Source of the DNA: Ascarosepion bandense
Taxonomy: Eukaryota; Mollusca; Cephalopoda; Sepiida; Sepiidae
Direction of reading: 5' to 3'
DNA: 64,000 nucleotides
NCBI GenBank assembly: GCA_037127315.1
Contig: JBBBDQ010000330.1
Coordinates: 7,065,501 to 7,129,500, forward strand
Shown here: positions 11,914 to 23,700 of the stretch, piece after piece
How positions within the stretch are numbered: the stretch's first letter is position 1
Layout of the letters: each line of letters starts with the position of its first letter
The notes under the pieces: generated by a model
The model's input: the letters and a program-made list of their open reading frames with translations, nothing else
Database searches by the model: none
What the model was told of the DNA's origin: nothing
Translations under genes and position numbers: made by a program

Positions 11914-13754
11914 AAAAAACTCCACATTAGATTTTATTGTGCAAGCCAATGATGTTTTCACAAATTATTAACCAACTGATTTTGCTAGAATTTTCAAGAT
12001 ATTTATATAAACAATATACCTTAGTAAAGATACCTCCACTTTGTTTTTCTCACAATAATTTGTGATACCTAAGTTTTAAAATGAATTTTTTATAAATGAA
12101 AAAGCTTTCTTGATGCTTTCATTTTAGCTTTAATTGAAAGCTAAAGGGTTAACTTCACTATTTCCATTAAGCAAAACACTTTGTAGTGTACTTTTCAAAT
12201 AGAAATTGTATTGATTGGAATCGATTTTTTATTTTTTAAGCTCGATGATTAGTACCATTTTTAGCCGTCTTTCATGCAATGTAATTTTCTTTATTAAAAA
12301 ATTTTCCAAAAATATACTTTTCTAAAACTGAGTAATATTAGCTGATTTAAAGTATAATTAATCTGATTTGAAACAAGTATTATTTAAGTTAAAAGAAGAA
12401 AAACAGATTTTAAAATGATCAACAGAAGTAATTTACTTATCTTTCAGTGCTTTGTCAAGCACTGGGAAGCTATTTACATGTTTATTGCTGTTCTACAGAG
12501 ACTACATGTTAAAACAAAAATTAAGAAAATGACAGGTGAATGCTTTTTTTAATATAATTTTTAAGTACTCAGTAATCTTACAAATGCTGGAAATATTAAC
12601 TGTAATCAAATTTTTAAAATGTTGACTTTAAAATTACTACAGTCATCAATCTTATTTTCTGATAATGATGTGCATAGTGACCCATATTTTCAAAATGGGC
12701 ATGTTTTATACACATGAGAAAAATGTTGAATTATTTAAAAAAAAAAGAAAAAAATCATACAGCATTTGGTTTTTTATTAAGCTTTTCAATTTTTGCTTAC
12801 TAAATATAGTCTTAACTTATTAATCTAATGCAAACAAAGTTTTGGAGAATTTTTAGAAGATTTTTAAGCTATAAATTATAATTTAAACAAGTAAAAAATG
12901 TAAACAATTCTTGTAAAGATTCGTTATTCATTGTAAAAATAATGTCCTTAATATATATTTATAAAAGCTATTAAAAGCTTATCTAATTAAATAATGTCAT
13001 AATTCTATTGCATTTTTTTATTTCACTATTCACAGCAGATTTTCAGGAAAGTCGCAGTTGTTTGAAAATTATATATATATATAGGATTGACATTTGTCAA
13101 GGTGTCTTGTGTTTAACTAATAAAAAAGTTTGTGGACAGAATTTAATTTCTCGAAATTAAGTGGAGGGGGTGGGGAACAGATGTACTATATATATATATA
13201 TATATATATATTTACCAACATTTTATAAAAATAATTTCATACATCAATTCCCTCATTTGTGAATAAGTCCTGAAAGTTTAATAAAAATTTGACAATTATT
13301 TCATTTTTGCAAGAATTTCAAAATTAATGTTTTTCACTGGAACTAAAAGTGCTAAAATTCCCAGTCAGTTCTAGTCTCACACTGACTAGATAAAAAAAAA
13401 AAATTTAAACCAAAATTGTAAACATGTTAGAAGGATTAAAAAGATATTAAAAAATGTTTTGGTCTTTCCAAATATATAATATATTAATAATAAAAAAAAA
13501 CATTTTAATAATAAAACTTAAGTTTGGGGCTTTTTTCATCATGCTATGCCATTTTTGTGAAAAAGTGGAGGTACCTACATTAGTATAAATAAATTCAAAA
13601 GATGCCAGCCAAAGACCATCAATTTTTTAACCATTGATTTCTACTGTTTTGATTAACATACCTTGAAATAATTTTTATAGCTTCATAGAGACCTTATTTG
13701 TCTCTCCATTCTCATACACTTCTTTTAATGATATACCACAAGTTTTTTTTTTTA
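11914..13754. other. AT-rich stretch, no gene seen
   Basis: No coding or transposon motif recognised. (TA)n runs occur at about 13070-13082 and 13185-13211. Confidence 0.5.
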
Positions 13755-15555
13755 TTGAATTTATATTTTGAGAGGTTGGGAACCATTTCATTAATTTGGT
13801 GTCTTTGAATTTTTTTCTTGGCAAATTAAGCAAGAGTCAGTATTGCAAAATGTAATTAAGCATTATCTTGCATGAGCATAATTTCTGGATTAAAAGATCT
13901 TGGTTTTGATCTGTACTATTAAAAGAAAAAAGATTCTTGATGCCATTTGAAAGTGTGATACTTGAAGAGCAAAACATTCCTAATAACTTAATGACCATAC
14001 ATAATTACTAGCTTAAACTTTGCATATTAATAAGTTGATATGCATTTTAAATGCAGTGTATGGTTTATCTTTATCAATTATAAGTTAATAATTTTCAATA
14101 AAAAGACATTTTCATTTTGTTTGAAACTGATTATTTTTAAAAAACTAAAGTTTTAAAGTTCAGTTTCTTTTTATGAAAGTTTTCATATGACAGAAAATAG
14201 ATGAAATACAGAAAGATTTTTTAATCACTCACTGACTGACTTGAACTGTAACATATGGTTGCTACTCAGACTATCACATGAACTCTCACTTGGATTTTGA
14301 CTACATGATATGCTGTCCTTTAATTTATACCACATGCATGGACATTATAGTAGACACAAAATCCATACAAATATTTAACAGAAAAATTTCACTCCATTTG
14401 AAAGTGTTATTTGAAGAGTATAGTATTTTTACTAACTTAATAACTATAAATGTTTAAAAGCTTAAAATTTGCATATTAATAACTTGATATGTAAATTTTA
14501 AATGCAATGTATAATTTATCTTTCTCCATCAATTGTAAGCTAATTTTAAATTTTAAGTTGATATCCACTCAGTAGGGATATTGTCATTTATTAATAAATA
14601 AATATCAATAAAACGGTTTTTATTTTGTTTGAAACTGGTTAATTAATAGAAAATGTTCTTATAATGTTTGTGCTTTAATTTGAAATTTGAATCTGTTTTG
14701 CTAAATCTTAATTCATACAGATTTTTAAATTTCCCCTTTTTTGAAAAAAAAAAAAATACAACAGGCTACAAATTTTCTATTGGATTAATGTCTGGAAAGA
14801 TGAGGGTTATTCTGTTCGTTTAGTGTCTTTTAATCTTTTTTCTTGAATGGGGTGCAAAGTGGACAGTCATTAGCTTTGCAAAATGTTAAAGAACATTGTC
14901 TTGCTTCAATATACTTTTTAGTTTCAAATTTTTGGGTTGTGATCCACACCATTTAAAACAACATTTCATCCAAAAACTAACAATAATTCTCAATATTTAT
15001 CTTCAACTTTGAAATGACCTATGATTTTATTATACTCATTAAGCTGGTGCTGAAAAAAGGGGTTAACAATTGAGTTTTTAATAGTTAAGAAAAGTAGTTA
15101 GATATACTAAGATTTATTTCAGTAGACTCTAAAACTGGAAAGTATATTGGACAATTATAAATTAGAATATGTTTATTTATAGACAGATGTAAATTCAATA
15201 TGTATTTGTACTTATTCAAATAAAGTTTGCACATATAAAAAATGTGTAAATGTGTATATTAGTATTTACTTAGATTAGTTTGGTACATGTATAGAATTCC
15301 TACTGAATATCAAACTTGTTATAGTCAAAATGATCTAATTTAATATTTACAGAGGCTGGGACCATTTCCATTAATTTACTAATTTTTAAAGCCTGTTGTG
15401 GCAGGGTGTGTAATAATTAGCTTTGCAGAATGTGAAGGAGCATAAACAATTCCTGGCTTAAAAACATCTTGGGTTTGACCTGTATCACTCAAAAAATCTT
15501 GTATAAGAACTTCACATTTATTATGAACTATTATCAATTTTAAAGTAACCTATAA
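13755..15555. repeat. Old diverged tandem repeats
   Basis: Blocks recur at roughly 13770, 14380, 14820 and 15345. Shared features include GGGACCATTTC.ATTAATTT, TTAGCTTTGCAAAATGT, a CTTGGGTTTGATCTGT-like stretch and TTTGCATATTAATAA.TTGATATG. Spacing is about 0.45-0.7 kb and copies are heavily substituted with indels. A weak tRNA-like flavour is present but not convincing. Confidence 0.5.
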
Positions 15556-15905
15556 TTTTGACTGCCTATAATACTATCCACCTCTCTGCTGTAGTTTGCT
15601 AAATTATACAGATTTACTATTTCAATGTCTAGCCCAGTCATCAGGTTCATCCAATGTAGCTCTACATTCTTTTGACTGCCTATAATACTATCCATCCACC
15701 TCTCTTCTGTAGTTTGCTAAATTATACAGATTCACTATTTCAATGTCTAGCCCAGTCATCAGGTTCATCCAATGTAGCTCTACATTCTTTTGACTGCCTA
15801 TAATACTATCCATCCACCTCTCTTCTGTAGTTTGCTAAATTATACAGATTCACTATTTCAATGTCTAGCCCAGTCATCAGGTTCATCCAATGTAGCTCTA
15901 CATTC
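15556..15905. repeat. Minisatellite, three units of 114-118 bp
   Basis: Three head-to-tail units begin with TTTTGACTGCCTATAATACT at 15556, 15670 and 15788. Units 2 and 3 are 118 bp and virtually identical; unit 1 is 114 bp, lacking four bases in the ATCC run. The first unit is the end of the older repeat block. Confidence 0.95.
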
Positions 15906-16014
15906 TTTGTTAAAAATTAGTCCTGAGAAGTCAGTTTTCATGTACTTCTTCAAACTTAAATGTTTGTGTTTTTGATGTTAACAGAAAAGTAATAGTTTGG
16001 TTGCTGCCATGTTC

Positions 16015-16381
16015 CTTCTAAGCAGCAAAATTCATAAGGTTATATTTAAAAGATACTTGTTAACCCTAGCATTGAACATGTTAAAATTGGAGTGATCAGG
16101 AAAGCATAATCTTGAGAGTTGGCTCAATAAAGCAGCAGTTTATGAGAATCATCTGCTCGAGTGGAACTTATATCTCATCAATGACATATGAAGGAATGAG
16201 GGTGATTTGTTACAATGCATATGGCATGGCTGTTTTTAACAGTTAAGGTTAGATCTGATGGAGCTAAAAAATGTGGTTCATTTGAACACTTTCCAGGAAA
16301 ATAGTAATAAAATAACAAGAGGATTGCCACTTTTTGTCTGTGGAAAAGGGGTTGCCAAGTGGAAAATGATTCATCACCCAC
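16015..16381 (-). mobile_element. Second jockey-like LINE family (LINE-2), C-terminal fragment
   Basis: The minus strand encodes FHRQKVAILLLFYYYFPGKC followed by SNEPHFLAP, HAICIVTNHPHS and, after frame breaks, FNMFNARVNKYLLNI. This is the end region (HRR.VASL.LFYRYFHGKCS...) of jockey-type polyproteins, but diverged from the main jockey family here. Related plus-strand pieces are at 20785 and 25475. Confidence 0.65.
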
Positions 16382-16764
16382 AAGGATGCACTCTAAATAT
16401 ATTCACTAGCTAATATTTTCTTGCCAGTCAACCATTTCATTTTTCTCAAATGTCTTTTTGTGACATTCTGATAGTCTTTTTTGTTTTGTATTTTTAATAA
16501 CGAAATTCTTCACATCAGAAGCTTGGCTACTATTGTTCTTATTACTTGCTTTAGGTACATTCATTTAGTTCTCTTAATATCATGACAAGACATTTACATT
16601 GAAAGCAGTGTAACATCCAATCAAATTATGGCATGGAGTTCTTCATCCATAATTGAGTGCTTCATCTCTATGATTGTAATTATATCAATTTAGGTTATAT
16701 ACTCTGAATCAATAGATGAGAAGTTCCCAAGAACAATACCATTTGAAAAGAGCTTCTTTGGTTT

Positions 16765-17215
16765 AGTTTATTTTATGGCATATCAACACCCCAATGGGTT
16801 ATTTAATGCTAACAAGATTTTTTACAGTTGATTCATATGAATAGAATATGTAAGAAATTAGTTTTTAGATCAGGTTTCATTGACATTTTTATAAAGAGAG
16901 TTTTTGCTGAGAGTAAATTGTATTGCTGGTAATAATTTTTTTCTGTTTAAAAAATATATTCCTGTTTTTTTGTTTTTTTTAAAGAAATGTATTGCTGGTG
17001 ATTTTACTATAAAACTATATGTTTATGCTTTCATAGTATATTGACCCCTGTTTGGGGTGAACTAATTTCTCCATAGCTGAGACCCTAACTGGTGCTACCA
17101 CCCCAGGTCAGAGTGGACCTTGGAACAACAGCAATTAAGAGGTGGTTCCATGTTCCTCATAACCTCTCAAAGACCTTGCTGCTAGATGCAATTTATCGTC
17201 ATTCCTGGACCAGAG
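16765..17215. repeat. Unclassified dispersed repeat U
   Basis: This copy starts with TTTTATGGCATATCAACACC and ends with the block CAATTAAGAGGTGGTTCCAT...CAATTTATCGTCATTCC. A copy with the same two ends is at 21525-22046 and the right end recurs at 39425-39612. The middle is T/A-rich with repeated ATGTATTGCTGG. No coding motif seen; class unknown. Confidence 0.6.
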
Positions 17216-17680
17216 ATTTTTTGAACATTAAACAAGCTTATTTAATAAGTTTATATAGTTAGTGACAGCCTCTTACTTACAATAAATATATTTTAGAGAA
17301 TAATAAAATTGTGATTTGTAAATTGTGATGAAAACTATTATAGTTTCAGGTGTTAAAAAATGACATTTAAGAATTGAAGATTATCAACAAGTTAAAAATA
17401 ATCTTGGGACTCAAAATAATTTAAGATCCCCAAATAATTTTGGCAGCATATTTGTTAAGTTTAGGCAAATGAATGACAAATGGGGGAAAAATTTGAGGTA
17501 AGGTGTTTCGTCTTCTAGAAGGATATCAGACTAAAGTGATGTTTTTATTGATGGAATTATGAGTAGGAAGGAGAGAGGAAGACAAAAATCTAAGCACTAG
17601 TTATAATGATCCACTGAAGAAAAATGAAGATTTTTTGAAAGGTAAAAATTTTAAATTTTCCTTATTTCTTATTTAATATA
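17216..17680. other. AT-rich stretch, no gene seen
   Basis: Nothing recognisable. Confidence 0.5.
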
Positions 17681-18057
17681 TACAAGGTGATTGAACAATA
17701 ATTCCGTATTTTATGTATGAGTGGCAAGCCAGGAGTCCTGACTTAACACCTTGTGACTTTTTTCTTTGGGTTTGGTTAAAGGAGCAAGTCTACTATACCA
17801 AACCAATACTTTGGAAGAACTTGAAGGATGAATACGAGAAGTTAGGTCATCCATACCTAAAGAGTTCTGGTGAAATCAGTTGATACAATTCCTAAGCAGC
17901 TTGAGAAGCTGGTAGTGAAATCTGATGCCTATATTGAATTTTAAATAAAACCTCATGATAATCACTTTATTTTCATATCCATTTCTTATAAAAATTATAA
18001 TTAATAAGTAAATTATAAGTATTTTAAAATGGGTAGTTACTTTTCAGTAACCCTGCA
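17681..18057 (+). mobile_element. Short mariner-type DNA transposon remnant
   Basis: The ends are imperfect inverted repeats (TACAAGGTGATTGAACAATA on the left; ...TTTTCAGTAACCCTGCA on the right). The interior plus strand reads WQARSPDLTPCDFFLWVWLK then EQVYYT, the third catalytic region of a DDE transposase, and ends with a frame-broken EKLVVKSDAYIEF. About two thirds of a normal element is missing. Confidence 0.65.
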
Positions 18058-18059
18058 TG

Positions 18060-18285
18060 TGTTAGCAAAAACCCACAAACAAAAACAAACTTATCAATTT
18101 CTATTCCCACCACAACTAGAGAATAAAATCTGGACTAATCGTAGGATTTTATTTTAGAGCCCTTAGAATATGTAGCCCTGAAGAAGTGATATTTATTGAA
18201 AAAACATCCAATCTTCTCTACTACTCACACCATTTCATCCTCAACGCTGAAAAACAAGCTAACAAAATCAAAAAATGAACACTTC

Positions 18286-18338
<53 letters not shown>

Positions 18339-18560
18339 AAAAAAATAAAAAATAACACAATCCAAATTTCATAATCATGCCTTCCAACAACCTTTTAACT
18401 AAACTCCTAAACAAATTAGCTATCCCTAATACTAAGATTAATACTACCTCCTCCAAGACTATTGGTAATATAATTAAGAAAAATATATCCAAAACCATTT
18501 CAAATGCCATAATTTTTAAGAGGAAATGTCTGCACCGAGTAAACACATACACTTTTTTTT
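18060..18560 (+). mobile_element. Penelope-like element fragment (tentative)
   Basis: Readings such as FRALRICSPEEVIF...SHHFILN and LLTKLLNKLAIPNTKINTT then TIGNIIKKN resemble the RT thumb/linker region of Penelope-like elements. The two parts are separated by a long A-run at 18283-18338. No GIY-YIG motif is present here. The call is by resemblance only. Confidence 0.4.
18283..18338. repeat. Poly-A run of about 55 bases
   Basis: Nearly uninterrupted A from 18288 to 18336, then A-rich. It may mark a retrotransposon tail, or be slippage. Confidence 0.9.
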
Positions 18561-18639
18561 TTTTTAGACATGTTATGGTCACCCAAATACCTGAATTTAA
18601 GTGTGCTACTAGACTGGCATTTAGGTTCCCTTCCTTTTA

Positions 18640-20365
18640 CTGTTAGAACTGAGGCTCAACTGAATGACATCCACATTACACCCTCGCTGGTCTCCAACAT
18701 AATCTCAAAACTTGACCCTCACAAAGCGAGTAAAGGGGACAGAATCCCAATCATAGTCTTGAAGAAATGTGCCCCTGAACTCTCCTCTGTCTTCTCTAAG
18801 CTCTACAGCTTCTGTCTATCTGCTTCCTGCCTGTTGGAAGTCTTCCTCTGTAGTTCCTATATTTAAGAATACTGGAGAACCATCGGACCCCACAAATTAC
18901 AGCCCTATCAGCCTTCTTCCGATCTTTAGCAAAGTGTTCAAAGCCATTATCAACACCGAGGTGGTTCAGCATCTCACAGCCTACAGGCTCCTCTCAGACA
19001 AACAGTATGGTTTCCACTTCACCAGGTCTACTGCTGATATGTTAACAACCATCATCGAGTATATATACCAGGCTCTTGACAAGAATGTTGAAGCTCGAAC
19101 CATTGCCTTTGGATATCTCCAAAGTGTTCAACAGAGTCTGGCATGCTGGCTTCCTACACAAACTGCGGACCCATGGTATAACTGAACATTTGTTTGACCT
19201 GATCCAGTCATTCCTCTCTAACTGCACATTGAAGGTGGTATGAAACAGACATGCCTCCCAAAACTACTAAACGAATGTGAGTGTCTCTCAAGGCCCTATC
19301 CTAGGTCCTACACTCATTTTGATCTACATTAATGATCTCCCCGATGCCATAAGATCCCAAGTAGGCATGTACACCGAATACACCACAGTTTACTCTTGCT
19401 GTGATCAAATCTGGTGTGGGTGACAAGGTGAACCTCACTGCCGAGCTTGAGAAGGACCTCCCATCCATGGTGGACTGGGGTAAGAAATGGCTCATAAATT
19501 TTAATGCTTCCAAAACGAAGCTACTACCAATTAACCATCATAGACAATCGCTCCTACCTCCCATTAGCATGAAACAGGCTTGCCTCCCAGAGAGTCAAAC
19601 ACTACGCCTCCTTGGTCCCACACTCTCAGTGGAACCTCAAATGGAATGACTATATAGAATCCGCTGCTATGAAAGTCGGTTCTCTGTGCAGGGCCTGGAA
19701 GTTTTTCCTGTCTGAATCTATCCTGCACATATATAAATCTACCATCTTCCCATGTATTGAATACTGCGGCCATATCTGGTCAGGTGCCCCTGCTATTCTC
19801 CTCAGGGTTCTTGACAAAATACAACAGAGAATCTGTAATGTGATCATTACTGACTTGGCAGACTGGCTGCAGTCACTATCACCGGCGTGACGTGGCTTCC
19901 CTGTGCCTCTACTATAAATACTTTCATGGCTTCTGCTCCAATGAACTTAGATCACTGGTGACCCCCTAGGTATGAATTTGCTTGAGATACTAGATTAGCA
20001 ACTAGGTCCCAACCTTTACAGTGAAACAGATAAGATGTAACTGCAATTTCTACTCCAAAAGCTTCTTTTCTCACAATTCCCACCAGTGGAATTCCCTTCC
20101 ATACACTCGCTTCCCCGACAGCTACAATCTCCAGGAGTTTAAATCTAAGGTCAATCGACACCTCCTAACACACTAACTCACATCCATTCTCTCAAACACT
20201 CTTCCCATCTACCCAACACTCATCCTCGGTATCCTTACCCGTCTATCACCCTCCTTCTGACATTTCCTATATCTAACCACTCTTTCTCATCACTTTCCCC
20301 TATGTAACCCCCTGCACAATAGTGGCAGTGGAATGCCTTGCTTGGGGTGAAATGATAAAAAAAAA
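18640..20365 (+). mobile_element. Jockey-type LINE, long but dead copy
   Basis: The reading passes through ITPSLVSNIISKLDPHKASK, VLKKCAPELS, SDPTNYSPISLLPIFSKVF, LLSDKQYGFHFTRSTADML, ISKVFNRVWHAGFLHKL (another frame), the SQGPILGPTL region, LEKDLPSMVDWGKKWLINF and SILHIYKS...CIEYCGHIWSGAP, then the post-RT block, ending in CCCCCTGCACAATAGTGG and GGGGTGAAATGATAAAA. This is the fingers-to-C-terminus order of jockey-clade RTs. The catalytic YADD reads YTEY at about 19370, so the enzyme would be inactive. At least three frameshifts are present. ORF1 and the endonuclease are absent (5' truncation). Confidence 0.85.
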
Positions 20366-20605
20366 AATAGTTAAATGCAATCACCACTTCTACTCCATCA
20401 GTTTCTTTTCTTGTACTTCCCACCTTTGAAACACTCTTCCGTTTCCTTGCTTCGCTGATAACTACAATCTCAAAAAGATTAAACGCAATGTCACTCACCA
20501 TCTTCTGTCTTGTTAAACCACCTTCATCTTGTCCTTTCCTCAATCCTCTCTATTCTCAGTCTTCTCTTTCACTTACCCACCCTGTAACCCACTGTGTGCT
20601 GGTGG
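20366..20605 (+). mobile_element. Jockey-type LINE tail, second tandem copy
   Basis: Directly after the A-run of the previous copy, the post-RT terminus repeats (CTACAATCTCAAAAAGATTAA...CCCACTGTGTGCTGGTGG). It is either a tandem insertion into the first A-tail or a local duplication. Confidence 0.7.
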
Positions 20606-20784
20606 AAAACAAAAACAAAAGCATGGACATTCACCATGTGAATTATCATATAGACGTGATATTCGACTATTGCTATGAACAGGCGTTCTCGCAGGGAGAC
20701 CCCATGTCTTGAGCACCTATTGAGGATTAATTTCAACCTAAGACTCAAATAAAACTCACATATGATCCATTGTTAAAAATGCAG

Positions 20785-21290
20785 GAAAGATGGTGGGATC
20801 CTATACAACTCAGCACCGGACTTCTGCTACCCTCTACATTTACAACAGCCAGATCAGGCTGAAAAGAAATTACCGCTGCCATGTCTTCACTTTCTTGTCT
20901 TGATAGAGTCCAACATCATCTCCACATTCCTTGTGGGTGACAAATTATTTTTCACATTGCAATTCCTTTCTCACAAATAAAACATTACCATCTTACTGAT
21001 CCTGTAGCTATTTCTTTAGAAAGTGTTCATTACATTACATAATTCTACCAGTTGAAACCTTCATGGCTAAGACTTGACATGCCACACATTGTAACAAATC
21101 AGTTCATTCCCTTTGTATTCAAATAGCAAGATGCAAGTTTCACTTGGGCAGCTTCTTCCCCAAAACTACTGCTTTCTGGAACTGACTCCCAAGAGAATGC
21201 TTGCTCATTTGCTACAATCTTAACCTGATCTAGCCTAGAGTTAACCAGTATCTTCCCCATACATCTTCATAAACTGTGCTGCTTACTTTG
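20785..21290 (+). mobile_element. LINE-2 (jockey-like) C-terminal fragment
   Basis: Frame-broken reading: KMVGSLYNSAP, CLDRVQHHLH, DKLFFTLQFLSHK, then CKFHLGSFFPKTTAFWN.LP and YNLNLI.PRVNQYLPHTS. It belongs to the same family as 16015-16381 and 25475-25800. Heavily decayed. Confidence 0.6.
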
Positions 21291-21524
21291 TAACCCTTGA
21301 CTTTGAGTGGCTCTTGGGCTTTGTACAGAGTGAACACCATTGTATAAAAGAGAGGGATTTAGGAAAGGCAAAGAAAAGTATAAGGAAATGGCTATAAAAC
21401 AGAACATATTGTTCAGCAAGAGAAATAATCTAAGACACAAAATACGAATTGAAGATGTCAAAATCAAGTACAGAAATCTGGAAAGTATTTTAACAGAAAA
21501 TAGAAAATATGACACAAATCTGAG

Positions 21525-22046
21525 TTTAAGTTTTGTTTAATGGCATATCAACTTCTGTGGGTTATTTAATGCCAAAAAGATGGGGGTTTAAGATACTTTT
21601 TTTTTTTAGTGTTCACTTATAGTGAAAAGGTTAATTTAGTCAGATTTTAATGAAAATTTTTTTGTTTTTATTCTTTTTTTATTTTAGAAAACTGAAAATG
21701 TCTTCTAGTTTTGTATTCAAAAATGTTTTGCTGAGAATTTTTTTTTTATTTAAAAATGTGTTATGGCAATAATTTTTTTCTTTAAAAATGTATTGTTGAA
21801 AATATTTTTCCTTCAAAAATGTATATTTTTCTATAAAAGTATTTTTATGTATATATTTCTATAAAACTGTATTTTTATACTTTCAGTGTTTTGACCCCAG
21901 TTTAGGGGTTAACTATTTGCCCATAGCTGGGACCCTAACAGGTGCTACCACTCTGGGTCAGGGTGGACCAGAGAACAGCAATTAAGAGGTGATTCCATGC
22001 TCCTCCCAACCTCCCAATCAGAGGCCTTGCTACCAGATACAGTTTA
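21525..22046. repeat. Unclassified dispersed repeat U, longest copy
   Basis: Left end TTTAATGGCATATCAACTTC, T-rich middle with repeated TGTATTGTTGAAA-like units, and right block CAATTAAGAGGTGATTCCAT...CAGTTTACCATCATGCCC. An RTE fragment begins at the right edge. Confidence 0.6.
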
Positions 22047-22455
22047 CCATCATGCCCAGGACACAGAAATCTGAAGATGTATTGGAATAGCAAAAGATGT
22101 TTTCTAAAAGCTAAATAAAGTATTAAGTAATAAGAAAATTTTGTTAGAAACAGAAGAAAATATTGCAGAATTGCTATTTCATATCAGTCCTTCTATATGG
22201 TAATGAATGCTGTCAAATTCTGTCACAGATGAAGAGGAGACTTAAAGCACCAGAGATGATTTAAAGAAGGATGTTGAGAATAGCATAGAGGGGATATATG
22301 AGACATCAGGAAGTTTTAAGGAAAATGAAAACAAGAAGGATGCTTACACTTAGAGAAAGCTGAAATGTTTTGGACATGAAATTAAGAATGAAGTCTTGAG
22401 AAATTTAACATTTACATGACAGTGAGGGCCTAAAGAGTTAGATAGAAGCAGCAAA
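22047..22455 (+). mobile_element. RTE-type LINE fragment, part 1 (interrupted)
   Basis: Plus strand follows the 8.8-kb reference from IGIAKD through a diverged LDCYFISVLLYGNECCQIL and the basic C-terminal region to GAAGCAGCAAATAACC, where a jockey tail is inserted. Reading resumes at 23023. Confidence 0.7.
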
Positions 22456-23022
22456 TAACCTTTTTTTTTTTTAAAATCATCTCACCCCAAGCAAGGCATT
22501 CCACTGCCACTATTGTGCATGGGGCTATATAGGGGAAGGTAAAGAGAAGGAGTGGTTACACATAGGGAATGTCAGGAGGAATGGGAGCAGGTTAGTGTGT
22601 TAGAAGGTGCCTATTGACCTTACATTTAAACTCCTGGAGATTGTAGCCGTCGGGGAAGCAATCGTGTGGAAGGGAATTCCAGTCTGGAAGTGCGAGGAAA
22701 TAAACTGTTGGAGTAGAAGTTGCGGTTGCATTTTATCGGTTTCACTGTAAAAGGGTGGGATCTAGTTGCTAATCTAGTATCTTGTGCAAATTCATATTTA
22801 GGGGGCACCAGTGATCTAAGTTCATCGGAGCAGAAGCCGTGAAAGTATTTATAGAAGAAATACAGGGAAGCCACATCGCGCCGGTGGGAGAGAGACTGCA
22901 GGCAGTCTGCCAAGTCGGTATCTATCACATTACAGAGTCTCCTCTGAACCTTATCGAGAAGCCCGAGGAGAATAGCAGGGGCACCTGACCAGATATGGCA
23001 GCAGTATTCAATGCATAAACCT
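22456..23022 (-). mobile_element. 5'-truncated jockey LINE inserted in an RTE copy
   Basis: On the minus strand it runs from ATGCATTGAATACTGCTGCC (IEYCCHIWSGAPAILLG) through DTDLADCLQSLSHRRDVASL, YFHGFCSDELRSLVPP and the tail CCCCATGCACAATAGTGG, ending in a T-run (poly-A on its own strand). RTE sequence resumes across it, with about four shared bases (AACC) at the edges. The frame from 22626 to 22928 is a genuine remnant of the polyprotein C-terminus. Confidence 0.85.
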
Positions 23023-23170
23023 ACCTAACAAGTTTTTGTAAAATTAATGGCAGAACATTGGCTTGGAGAGAGAAAATAAAGAAACCAATTATTTAGAGCT
23101 ACCAAAAAACAGGTAGTTGAGGAGAGCCATGACTGCTTAGATTCTCAAAGGACACAGCACATAAAAAAAA
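23023..23170 (+). mobile_element. RTE-type LINE fragment, part 2
   Basis: Continues part 1 across the jockey insertion (CTACCTAACAAG, then GAGAGCCATGACTGCT and AAAGGACACAGCACATA, the family 3' end). Confidence 0.7.
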
Positions 23171-23334
23171 TATAAAACCGGAATGAATTCTTTTAAATAT
23201 GTTAAAAATACTTAAAACTATTAAAAAGATAGTAATATCAAGTTTTAAAAAGGCACATCAACAAAATAATGAAAAATTTGTACGTTGCTTGATCATCACT
23301 GTTTTCCTAATTGGATAGGTTAAGATGACATCAA

Positions 23335-23700
23335 TAAAAGATGTCCTGTTATAGTATACGAACTGACAGCACAAAGCAAGAAATTGACAGCTTTTACAGC
23401 TCACTGGACAGGACAATGCCAAGGTTCAATATAAATTACAGGAAATCGCTATCATCACCGGAGATCAAAATGCAGAGAAGGGAAAAGAGCTGACAAATGT
23501 GTCCCCCCCCCCACCCCCCCCCCACACACCCCCCCCCCACACCTTTGTAGGAAGAAATCATTATTTGATCTGGTGCACTTTAGACTGTGAGGAAAGAGAG
23601 AACCTCTCTCACACACACACACACACACAAACAAGGTTCTTTTACTCTTTAAAGGAAGGACACCCTTCTCTGTTCAGTTATTCTGAAAAGCCTACTAAGT
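23335..23700 (+). mobile_element. RTE-type LINE endonuclease fragment
   Basis: Frame-broken readings give KEIDSFYSSLDRTM and EIAIITGDQNAEKG, matching the APE-type endonuclease motif of RTE elements (family form IIMGDFNAKVG). A C-rich stretch at 23501-23540 and a (CA)n tract at about 23610-23630 interrupt it; then TRFFYSLKEGHPSL resembles the following endonuclease block. It is the only RTE endonuclease piece in the window. Confidence 0.55.

Noticed and set aside
15556..15905. CRISPR-like array
   Set aside because: Three long contiguous repeats without spacers in a eukaryotic sequence; it is a minisatellite.
18268..18582. Minus-strand frame with a Phe run
   Set aside because: Translation of the poly-A run; no gene.
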